This document shows positions 34,101-44,505 of a DNA stretch of 64,000 nucleotides, piece after piece. The position numbers and the translations under genes were made by a program. A model generated the notes under the pieces. It did not search any database. It had not been told where the DNA came from and saw nothing but the letters and a program-made list of their open reading frames with translations. Source of the DNA: Antennarius striatus (taxonomy: Eukaryota > Chordata > Actinopteri > Lophiiformes > Antennariidae); the NCBI RefSeq assembly GCF_040054535.1, contig NC_090795.1, forward strand, positions 3,013,501 to 3,077,500, written 5' to 3'. The first letter of the stretch is position 1. Each line of letters starts with the position of its first letter.

Positions 34101-35112
34101 GGTCGTGGAGGTAACAGTCTCAACAGGGATACCCATACTTCCCTCTCCCCAGACACCTCTTCCTGGGGGATCCCAAGGCGTTCCCAGGTCAGCCGAGAGA
34201 CATAGTCTCTCCAGCATGTCCTAGGTCTTCCCTGAGACCTTCTCCCGGTCGGACATTCCTGGAACACCTCCCCAAGGAGGAGTCCAGGAGGCATCTATAA
34301 AATGCCACCCTCCCTGGTGACTGAACTCCTCGACCTATCTCTAAGGGTGGGCCCAGCCACCCTACAGCGGAAACTCAATTCAACCACTTGTATCTGGGAT
34401 CTTGTCCTTTCAGTCATGACCCAAAGCTCATGACCATAGGTGAACGTAGATTGACCAGTAAACCGACCGGAAGAAGGTGGTCTGCCCTCTCTGGGTCGGT
34501 GGGGAGTCTTTGCCCCAACTATCTTGGGATCTTGTTCATGAGTGAGGGAAGGACGGAACTTGAGATTGACAGACTAAACGGTGCAGCGGCAGCAGTAATA
34601 GGCTTTGTAGGTCTATCGTGGTGACAAAGGAGCTGAAAAGTCAAAATAATGTAGTGTTAAATTAATTTATTATGCTTAAGATCATGTGGCAGAACTGAAA
34701 GTCAAGTTTGGCCTTTGATTTTCTCTCAGCTGGAAATAAAAATTCAACATTTTAATGAATTCACGTTCTGTGTAACGGCACCTGTCCTTCTCACTTGGTT
34801 TAACAAGACTTAAAAATACATTCCAGGCTTTCTTTTCTTCTCCGGTGTAAAAACATGGACCCTTTGGTTATCTAGACTCACTAGATAGGAACATGTCTCT
34901 TGAACAAGGTGTATCTTGTCTTCGCCTGGATCTTTCAGGTGGCTCCAGTGATCAAGGCCAGGATGATGGAGTACGGGACAACCATGGTTAGCTACCAGCC
35001 ACAGGGAGACAAAGTCAACTTTTTCCGCATGGTGATCTCCAACCCGGCCGCAACCTTCGAGGACATCGACTTTCTTATTGAGGAGATCGAACGGCTCGGA
35101 CAAGATCTATAA
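25248..35112 (+). CDS. gad2: Glutamate decarboxylase 2 (GAD65), complete
   Basis: PLP-dependent enzyme converting L-glutamate to GABA, membrane-associated on synaptic vesicles in neurons. Sixteen coding exons: 25248-25317, 25563-25625, 25781-25930, 26554-26787, 27729-27819, 28586-28698, 29163-29278, 29534-29613, 29955-30009, 30096-30212, 31115-31179, 31255-31333, 31407-31556, 32187-32294, 33432-33521, 34939-35112. These sum to 1755 bp, 584 residues plus TAA; human GAD65 has 585. The N terminus has [10 protein letters not shown], then [16 protein letters not shown], and a cysteine cluster CGCNKSCNC like the region used for membrane targeting in GAD65. The core has [32 protein letters not shown] and the PLP lysine motif NPHK with its Lys codon at 31283-31285. 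The C terminus [13 protein letters not shown] matches human GAD2 rather than GAD1. The ATG at 25248 fits the family start. One conserved block reads [13 protein letters not shown] where human GAD2 has AAWGGG. Confidence 0.97.
26394..26426. repeat. (TTTG)n microsatellite
   Basis: About eight TTTG units in the gad2 intron just before exon 4 (26554). Confidence 0.9.
28109..28190. repeat. (GT)41 microsatellite
   Basis: 82 bp of uninterrupted GT in a gad2 intron, followed directly by ATAGG. Long enough to be highly polymorphic and to favour Z-DNA. Confidence 0.95.
31255..31333 (+). CDS. gad2: gad2 exon with the PLP-binding lysine
   Basis: Exon 12. It encodes [20 protein letters not shown] and ends in LLVREE. 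The lysine of NPHK (codon 31283-31285) forms the internal aldimine with pyridoxal phosphate in group II decarboxylases. The preceding exon (31115-31179) follows the HVD aspartate, encoded at 30204-30212, that contacts the PLP ring nitrogen. The catalytic set is intact. Confidence 0.93.
34071..34645 (-). mobile_element. Truncated, 5'-inverted non-LTR retrotransposon (LINE) fragment
   Basis: 34071-34470 read on the minus strand resembles the 3' part of a common teleost non-LTR retrotransposon. It gives the recurring C-terminal block [20 protein letters not shown], then [10 protein letters not shown] and [15 protein letters not shown], ending in a GGATGGATGG-type tail near 34071-34090. It also has an internal deletion around 34290. 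34471-34645 is the part that normally lies just upstream of this segment, but here it reads on the plus strand (TGCCCTCTCTGGGTCGG ... TCTTGTTCATGAGTGAGGG). The element is therefore inverted at its 5' side, as produced by twin priming. It has no intact reverse transcriptase. The family (RTE/Rex-like) is from memory. Confidence 0.75.
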
Positions 35113-38100
35113 GACTCATCTCAACAAACCCTTGCGTACTTTCCCCCTTGACGGATGAATTGTTTGTCGTGAATGTACTGGTAATTTCTTTTTTCTCTTT
35201 CTTTCCTCCAAAGTCACATATTTAAGGATATATTTAAGAAAAAATACATCTAGCTAAATCCATATATTACGTATTGTAGCTCTGCCATGGGCCGACATGG
35301 TCCAAAGCTATGTTAAAGTGCTTCTGTCTGCCTTTCCTATAGTGTAGTCGATCCCAGAGTAGTGTAAGTGGTGTAACTTTATGTGTACTTTTCGTGATAT
35401 GAAATGCTCGTGCAATAGGTCAATGAGGAAGAGTTTATTTTTCAATCATCTCTCATTTACCGACTATGTTGTTAAGTGCCAAACGTGGTTGTGTTTTATC
35501 GTAAACTTTACATTTTGACCTTCTGGTTCGAAAGGAGAACAAAGCACTTCACCTTACCTCAGCTTAATTAACTGCCTTTACATCCACATGTAGTTCTTCA
35601 AGCAGTGTTTTGGGGTTTTTTTTTTTGGATGATATTGTTTCATTGAGAGGTTTCAATGTATCCCTACTGCAATGGGGATCGTAAAGGATTTGGAAATGCA
35701 TGCAAAAAGGAGGCCAAAAAAATGGTTTCCAACAACATCAAACTCAGATCAAACCATCTGTAAAGGCATCATTCATCAAGTCAACATCCAACAGTTGGGT
35801 CTGCTGCTCAGAATACCGACCTTATTGCTAAGACATTCGTATTTCTTGTGTTTCGTTTGGACTGAGGTACGTATACATATCAATGGGTACCATTTCCAAC
35901 CAGGGTGTATATTTAGTTGTGCTTGCATGTGCTTTACATGTTACGATCATCTTAAATCAGAAGAACCAACAAATGCAGGTAGTTATAATCCTTAAAGACG
36001 TGCTTTATCTCTAGCACAGTTGACAGATATTTGTTTTTGTAGTCATTCGAATACAATTGCACGTTTTGTCTTCCTTTCCAACGCCAAACTCAATGGGCAA
36101 ACCCTTGTTTGAGGTATTTAATTCAAAATATTTTTTCGACTCAATCATTCTGTTTGCAATACTCAGAATTCTGAATTTTTTTATGATTTTGCTTATAACC
36201 AAGGGTCGGTTGCCAACTGAGTAAAGCCGGAGACCACTAAGGGCGATGCACTGCAAAACAAAAGATTTGGCTAAAACAATTAATTGCAAAATGAAGCTAA
36301 AGAAAAGACTTAAAATGCTCTACAAAAGTTCTCTTCAACTTGTGGCCTTGTCCTTTGAAAGAACAACAGGATGACTCCAAAATTTTCGCAAAAGACTAGC
36401 TTTAGCCGTTTAGCTCCGGAATTTGGAACTTGCGTTATCGGAACTTTTCAGGATTATAACTTTAAAGATGTGAACCTCCCATCTGCAGAACCACAAGAAG
36501 CTTTTCATCTTTGGTTTTTGGAGAACCCGAGAACAGGGCAATAACGGTGTTTCGTCACCAGATTTGCAGCTAGTGTATTCCTGACATCACTTGCACTAAA
36601 TCACCGAGGGAGGGGGGGGAACGGTCCCTCAGCATTGCAACTGAGATTTCTTCTTCATTCATTCACAAGCAATATTCAAGTATGGGTCCAATCTATAAAC
36701 CCTGCAAAACATTAAAAAAAAAAAAAAAAAACTATACATTTCCAGTAGTTACTGATAATCAAGTTTCCTACTAAGGACAGTCGTTAGCAAAAAATAACGT
36801 AAAAGCATGCTTATTGTAGGACGGGGTAGTCGATGGGACGTTAAGCAAAAGGTTCTGTAGCGTTGTTATTAGAACAAGTTAGAAAAGCACAATTTGCTCA
36901 ACATGGTCGCTCAGTGTACAATCACTTTTGATCATAGATTGTAAATAGTATTTCCAGATGTCTTATAAGTACATATCTTTGTGTATACATAACTGTATAT
37001 AAGACGTATAACCAGAGATTATTTGTGAGGTCAAATTATTCATATTTTCTCTATCTCTAATATAGATGACTGTATTTTCATTCGTTTAGTCCAAAAGCTT
37101 TTCCCGTGTGTGCGTTTGTACGTCAGATACTTGACTTGGTCCGTGGCTCTTCTAGCTATTCAAAGAAATCGTGTTTCAGGGACTGGCTTTAAAAGAAAAG
37201 GACAGATTTCACCGAAATACTTCCTGGTCTTGCTCAGAGACTCCGGTGTTAAGATTTTATTGAATATGCAAAGCCATTCTGACTCTGAAGCACTGTGTTT
37301 TTCGTGCACAAGTGATACTTGACGGTATGTGCCATTGTGTACCTTAGTGTGTTTGTGACTGTATTGCCTTATAGTAGAAATCTGCCAGTATTGTCTAGTT
37401 TCCCTTCCGAAGGGGAGGTTGTGCACTTTAGAGCATACATGACTTAATAATGTGCGACGTCCAATGGTTGTTCATGAGTTGATGTTACAAAAAAAAAAAA
37501 AAAAACCTTCAAAAATATAACTTAATCTTTTTGGTCTGAATGTGACACGGATCAAGGGTCGGTTTCATTTCTAGAGACTCTAAAGCTTCTTGCCATCAAG
37601 CCAAGATAGAGAACCTCGGAATTCAGACTTTTTTTCTTAGATTTAGCAATCTTTATTCTCTTCTCGGTGACATTGGCGTTGGCGCCATAACTCAGACGAC
37701 ATCAGATTCATTACGGCACCAACGGAACCTCAATGCGGTCGGTCTTGGAAAGCCTCTTGCTGCTGCTGCTGCTGTTAGACTCGCTTCCTTTGCACGTGCA
37801 TGCATTGCCTTGCCTATCCAGCTTGTTTGAGTCTCCTATATACCGATGTCTATATATCTATATTTATATCAAAGCCGTACGTGTAGCTCCTGTAATTAGC
37901 TTTAGTGTCCGATGTATAGCTTAGCCTGTAGATTAGTGCACTGTCGCTCTGGCCTTTACATGTGATTGCTGTGTCTTGGGCTTCCTGTGATGTTTCTCCG
38001 TGCCGCAAGCATGCTAACCTTCGCCTATAGCATTGTACTCCTCTCTGCGCTTGATCTGTTTTCTATCCTCCGTCTTTCTTCTTCTTCTTCTTCTGCTTGA

Positions 38101-38658
38101 AGACTGTCGCCGCTCCGAACGTATTTATATCTATATGTGTAGTCCCTCAGCATGTCTCTCCGAAAGCTCGTCTCCGCTCTACGCCTGTAACCGACTTTTT
38201 CTCTCTTTCTCTTTCGCTTGGCCCCCTTCTGGCAGCAGCGACCACGTTTTGCCACGCTTTCCGCCAAACCTTTCTCGGCTACCCTCTGTTGTTCCGTTTT
38301 GCGTGTCTGAAACCTGATGTTGATGCGTCACGACGCCAACCAGTCACCGTTTGTAATTTTTTGCCCCCCCTTGACTTTATGGGATGTACAAGAAATTCAG
38401 ATTTGATTGTCCAAATACTTGTCCAACGCAAGTGTTAGCCTTTAACGCGCAAGTATGGGAAAATTAAACCCTGCGTTTTTGCTTACAGGAAATATTGTCG
38501 GTTTATTGGATCAAAATCCCATTTTAAACTGCTAGTTGTCGGTTTTTCAGTAGATATGGAGTGATTTTGATCACATATACTGCAAAATGATGTTCTACCT
38601 TCTCTCAAACGTTTGTTTGTCCTGAACTATATGTTACTGTTGGAAAAATATAAATAAA
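35113..38658 (+). other. gad2: Probable long gad2 3' UTR
   Basis: About 3.5 kb after the TAA stop with no AATAAA hexamer that I could find until 38653-38658 (TATAAATAAATATTG), and no coding exon I recognise. It is low in microsatellites but has two A-runs (about 36715-36731 and 37491-37505). Two consensus Pumilio sites (TGTAAATA at 36940-36947, TGTATATA at 36994-37001) sit 47 bp apart. The UTR call is an inference from the absence of earlier signals; an unrelated intergenic sequence cannot be excluded. Confidence 0.45.
38653..38658 (+). terminator. gad2: AATAAA polyadenylation signal, probably gad2
   Basis: Consensus AATAAA inside an AT-rich context, the first such hexamer I find downstream of the gad2 stop. 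Assignment to gad2 depends on the long-UTR reading. Confidence 0.4.
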
Positions 38659-39699
38659 TATTGTTAAAACACAGCTGAATAGCGTTTTCTTCGTTCACAC
38701 TTTCATGCAGGAACGTTCATTACGCTTCATATTAAACAGGGGGAGCTAAGCAATGGAAAAAACCTGACCTTAAATTGCTAGATTAGCCCTTGACGTAATC
38801 CTTGAACAGTAACAGACCAGGGCAGCATGAGTCATATTTATTTAATCATTGTTTCAGGGACTCTAAAATCAAATTTGCTGCTGGACACAAAGCAGAACAT
38901 CAGCGTGGAGAGAAGGATCGGGGTTTCTAGATGATATAACCTGATATAACAGGAAAGCACTCAGAGCAAACCTCTGCCAGCGGCTTTCTCATTATGACTC
39001 GAGCAATCTGGAAATTGTTTCCAGATCAGCATCACATCATGTACAGTTAGAAACATTAGTCTTTTTTTTTTTTTCCATTTCCACACAGACAGGTTATTTA
39101 TTGATGAGTTTGCAAAAAATATCAAAGCAGTCCTGTAATGTTGACATATAAGAATTTTTTTTAAATATAAAACCCTGGACCTGCCTCAAAATCTAATCAT
39201 CTCCTCTTTGGCTCACAGCGTCTGCTGTTCCAAAATTCTGAATGTATTTATAATTTTGCAATGCAAACCAACAAACAAACGAAAAAATCCCATCTGCATG
39301 GGCTGAGGCAATTACTACCATAATGTTTTGAATGAATTAATGAAGTTTGAGTTAGTCATTTTACATAAAAACAGGGTTCCACAGACGACACGAGTTTTTG
39401 TAGCAAAAGAAAACAACAAAGATGGGAGCAATTAATTAATATATACAATATATAGATTTTGGGGAAAAAACAAACGGACAATTATTCAAGTGTCAGTTAT
39501 TGCATGTGTGGTAACACTGCACAACCCTCCAGCACCAGAACTTGCAGCACTTAATTGCACTTAAGTTTTTATCCCTTGTTGAGAAACACTAACGCTTTAG
39601 GGTGAAAACTGTCCTTAAACCTATTTGTGCATCTAGCTGAGGGCAGGAGTTCAACGTGGTGGTAACCGGGGGTAGGATGGGTCTTTAATTTTACTACCA

Positions 39700-40140
39700 A
39701 TGTAGTTTTGTTTGAGGTTGGGACCCACATGTAGAACACAAGGGGAGAAATTCACATTCATAGCTTAATTACAATCACAGCAAAGGAAAAGACCAACAAG
39801 CAAATCTCAAAAAGTCTAAGAAACCTGAACGGTAGGAAGTGTTGGTAACAATCAGAGCCTGAACTGAGGTCTGAGATGAGCTTATGTAGGTGGAGCCTGA
39901 TTGGAGATGGGGATCAGGTGTCTGGAGTGACACAGGTGAACAGGATGAGTGGATTGAGTGGGAGCCAACCCAGGATACAGAGGACTACATAATTAACTAC
40001 ATAATTAAATAAAACATTAATAAAATAATGACAAAAACAAGTATGAAGGCTGTAAATATTTGTGCTTTCTAAATGTAGATCACTAACGTCTCTCTAGGTG
40101 GCGCTGCTGCCCCAACATTAAATCATGACAGGCATGACTG
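39700..40140. repeat. Possible teleost interspersed repeat
   Basis: The stretch from GTTGGGACCCACATGTAG to TAGGTGGCGCTGCTGCCCC and AAATCATGACAGG has wording that I recall recurring across teleost genomic sequence. It carries short ACAGGTG-type internal motifs. No open frame and no clear terminal repeats were seen. It may be an LTR or SINE remnant; assignment is from memory only. Confidence 0.3.
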
Positions 40141-40243
40141 AGGTTTTTATTATTTTCTCTGGAATATTACTGTCTTTATTAAACGTTATTTTCATATTTT
40201 CCTCTCAATCATTTCTGATTATAAAACCCTTTTATGTCCGAGC

Positions 40244-40265
40244 GAAGGAAGGAAGGAAGGAAGGA
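40244..40265. repeat. (GGAA)n microsatellite
   Basis: Five GGAA units followed by a poly-A run at about 40268-40283, in the intergenic region. Confidence 0.85.
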
Positions 40266-43200
40266 TTAAAAAAAAAAAAAAAAAGACAAACTATGTGAAA
40301 TGGTCCCAGATGGTTCGCCTCATCCACAAAGAGAAAAATACCACATGGGAATAATCCACAGAAGACCCTCCACACGAACACACACACACAATTACTGTGT
40401 ATTTGCTCAGGTTTATCTGAGTTTATTTGTTTTTTATTTATATTTCCCGTCCAAAACAGAAGCAATAAGACGTCTCACTTCACAGGACAAGCAGTTGACA
40501 TACAGTATGTACAAATACAATCCACCAAAGTCAATTCTAGCATGTCAAGGAAAAAAAAAAAATCAAGGATCCACCCCTTTAATTATAACCAGACATTAAA
40601 AATCCAGACATGCCCAACCCTTCCGCCTGGTTTCATAATAATCTGTCAAGTAATTTATGCATAATCAACAAAAGGTCATTAAAAAAACCCTGAAACAACT
40701 TTATCGACAGTACATCCACTCCAAAATGGAATGATTTCATTCCCTTCTTTTAAACAAACCAACAAACAAAATATTTTGGAAAAAGAGTTAAAAAAGAAGA
40801 AATGAATTGAATTTGTGCAGAATTTAATCCCACTTTTATAATCCTCTATTGTCTGATATGCAAACTTTAAACTTTAAAAGTTTGGTTACAACCAGGAGAA
40901 GCGATGATGGAAGGTTCCATGAAATGAGTTTTAAAAGTCAACAGAGAAGAAAAATGAGGAGACAGTTTTATATAGTATGACCTTATGTGGAAAAACAGAC
41001 CAGTGTTCCATTCTATAGCTGTAGCAGGACGATAAAGCAGCTCTCTGTACCGACTTTAACGATGTGGACGTAAACCTGAATCCAAAACAACTCTCAAAAC
41101 AGCCTGAATTTTATTTTTTCAATCATACTAAAAGAAAAGCAGCATGATGGCGGCCCAGACTTCCCTCCTTCAGATGATGTCTTACATGCAATGGTTCAGA
41201 TAAACGCGTGTTTGCAACGCAACATCTGGGGAGCACACCATCAGCTGGCTCCGAATGACGCCGCTCACAGGAAATGAATGGTTTAAGCATTACAAATATG
41301 ACATGTAATCATTCACTTAGTTAACCGTTTCCACACAGTGGGCTACCCGATCGGATCCGGGTCGGTTCGTGGTCACGGATCAGGGTCAAGGCCCCACCTG
41401 TCGCCTCTAAATGAGATCGTCTGGTTTGGATGGTTCTTCTACCTACAGGGAGCGTATAAACTTCAGCATCAGTAAAATCCATGACATAAAATACCAATGA
41501 TTGTCCCCGTTGGTCTTGGTCTTGGTGGCGGTACCGCTCTAGTTCTAGACGAGGCCCACAGGTGAGTATGAGAACCTGAACCGGTGCAGGAAAAGAACTT
41601 TACTGACTTTATGAGTTCAAAAAAATGCATTCAAGTCGAAACCCACAACCCGTATCCAGTGTCTGGATCCTCAGGATGCACGGGTGAATTCATTATGAGC
41701 TATCCCCCCTTACAGCCCACATGGGGGGGGTTAAGTCTAGTATTCATGCTGCAGAGTCGCTCAGATGTAAATGACAGCTCAGGCCTCCAGTAATCATCTT
41801 CGCCGAACGAAACGACTCTCCGGTCTTCAGTCTTAGGGGGTGAATATTCTCAACCGCCGCCTTTAAAGATCTGACATTATCTCAAAGTATAATCAGGACG
41901 ACGGTGACTTGTCTTTTCCCAGAGATCGGCTCTGTGACATTCCTTCCTCTCGGTGATCAAGAGTCCTTCCCTCATGGGCAATCTATCACCGGCGTCACCT
42001 GGACGATCTGTTGAGCGTTTGCGACCGCCACCGGCCACGCGGCGAGCATCGCAGGCTTGTAAAGACAACAACTCCAATCCTACAGGTGATCACGCACGGA
42101 GGAGAAACTCCTGCAAAGGAGAAGAAAAAAAAAAAACCTCGCAAATGCGTTTCAAGGTTGGGGTCAAAAGAAGACGATCTTTTCTGAAACTTGGCAGCGA
42201 TTTTTGAGCAAACCAACAGATGGTAAAGTCAGGGTGGTTGGCTTGCGAGGGGGCTTAGCAAAGCATTCTGACAGAAAGACCAAAAGCATTCTCGTGCTTT
42301 TTGAAAACGACTCGAGCCTCAAAAACAGACCGTGTGTATTTGTGCGCCGAGCCGCTAAGCCAAGCCAGATGTCGGCGTCTGCAGGAGTTTGGTGGCGTTC
42401 AACCTCGCGGCCGTACGTTTTCCCTCTGCCCTAATGTCAACCCAGAAGCTAGCAGGTCATCCATTAGTGTTTGGTTTCACCTCGACACCGCTCAGCTATC
42501 ACATGAAAGCCTGGTCACCTTAGGGGAGAGTCGACAGCACCATAAGCCGCAAAAAAGGCATTGGTTTCGCCCCACATGTTGGGTTACTTATGGGATGTCC
42601 GGCCAGGAGTCCGGTCGGTGTGGATTTGTCAGTTTGGAGGTCAAGGTGTTGAGTTTAAAACCAGTCCGGTCAGTAGTTTTAACATAAAAAGTCTTGGCGT
42701 CGTATGAAAAAGGTCACTCGTGGTGTCAAACCCACCGAGGATTCTTACATCTTCACTTTACAAATCACTCCGGCGTGTTCCGTCTCATTGGTTTTGTTTC
42801 ACAGCTTCAAATCCACTGTTTTTGGTTCCCTCTCACTGCTTTCATAGTGGTATTTTAAAATACAGCGAGCAGCTGTTTCCACTAAAAAAAAAAAAAAAAA
42901 AAAAAAGAACCCACTGTAAGCTACTTGCCCAGCAGCAAATGACAGATAAAGTTAAACCCACTCGCCTTTGAACCTAGTGGGGCATTTAGCTCCTTAAGAT
43001 CCAGATCGCGTCTTGAGGAGCAAAGAAATACGTACATAACTAGGACGGAAACGTGACTTCAAGTGAAAGAAAATGTTGCTTTGTGGAGGCCGGATTTAGA
43101 GAATGGCTATTTATAAGCATGTTCTTAGGTTTTTTAACATTTTGGGTTGGGTCTCCAATGGTTTTTGCTTCAAAAAAGGTTGTAAACATTCCAGCAAAGG

Positions 43201-44424
43201 GTTTGGCTTTTCATCCACCACCACAAATAAAAACTCTACGGTCTCATTCCGTTCCATCCAGTCATGCATCCGTCATTTCATCGAGTTTTTGTTTCCGGAA
43301 AGCTCTTTCGTATTCTTTTAAGAAAGTTTTTTTGTGGATTTTAGTTTTTGGGTTTCCATAGTTACTAATTGGGCCCCTGGTGGTTTTGTTTGCGATAAAA
43401 AGTACTTCACGTTTTCTCGCCTGTGCTTTTAAAATGACTGCGACAGTTTGACGTAAAGGAAATCTGGCAGGAGGTTTTGTTACGGTTAGAAAAGCATACT
43501 TGAAAATCAAGGTTGTGGAATTGAAGCCAGACGCGCGATATTAAAATCCACTACGCTATCATGTTCAAACAAAACCGCACAAGTCCCGTCTGCACTCTAC
43601 TGACTTTAAATGAAAATGAAATAATGCATAATTATCCAAAAAAGGACGTGATTCTTCAGGATACTCTGTTTTATTTTTTGTTTTTTTGGGGGGGGGGGGG
43701 TGTCGTATTTCTATGGATGAATATTTGGAATGGATAAGTGGAAAACAAATCCTCCCTTCATAAATTAAAAGCATCATTAATATACATTCATGAAGCATCA
43801 ATAATAGCTAATGTAAAAACAATAATTACAACATTCCTGAGGATGTTTCCCTCCTGTTTGACATGAAACCACACTCCTGTCGCCTCGTTTGCCTACTTTA
43901 AACCATTTGTGTCCCAAACTTCAAATGCATTTTGATAATTAGACGGAAAATCGCTGCAGAATTGTCCTTTTGTTCCCAGATGCTCGCATCCGCTTCAATA
44001 ATGCAGGATTATTGTGGAAGCCAGAGATACTCTGTTGAGGCCACTTTGTTAGTCAAAGTCTGTCTTACTCATCAGCTCCTCTGACCTCGCCGTGCCCCCC
44101 CACCCCCTGACTGCTACCTAACATTAGGCTACGTTCTGCTGCAAAGCGCTGCACGCACACACCGCTCTGCACTACTTGTTGTGGTGTATGTAGACTCATT
44201 TGTATGGATGCATTCAGTGAGAGAGTTAATCTGTAAATGCCTGCCAGAGAAAGCAATTAACCTCCCGGACCACCGGGGGGGCCGATATGAGTGAGAGAGC
44301 ATCTCGGCCATTTAAATATACACCGCTGGGACTCCCTCGCTCGCGTCCAGCCAACCTATTATTCATCATCAGCGCTTTAAATGGCTTCTTCATGGAGAGA
44401 GGAAGACAGGCCTCCCGTCTTGTT

Positions 44425-44425
<1 letters not shown>

Positions 44426-44503
<78 letters not shown>
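44426..44503. repeat. (CA)n microsatellite
   Basis: About 39 uninterrupted CA units in the intergenic region. Confidence 0.95.

Positions 44504-44505
<2 letters not shown>

Larger units (their letters stand above)
25318..34938 (+). other. gad2: gad2 introns: content
   Basis: Fifteen GT-AG introns. Contents beyond ordinary intron sequence: a (TTTG)n tract about 26394-26426; a long (GT)41 tract at 28109-28190 about 395 bp before exon 6; a CCT-rich stretch about 28891-28933 and a CAT/ATC repeat near 29080-29105; a short (TG)n run at 31082-31102 just before exon 11; and a rearranged LINE fragment at 34071-34645 in the last intron. I see nothing notable in the large intron 32295-33431. Confidence 0.6.

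Noticed and set aside
42301..42687. 128-codon plus-strand open frame in the intergenic region
   Set aside because: No recognisable motif, no splice context, overlaps other open frames; not supported as a gene.
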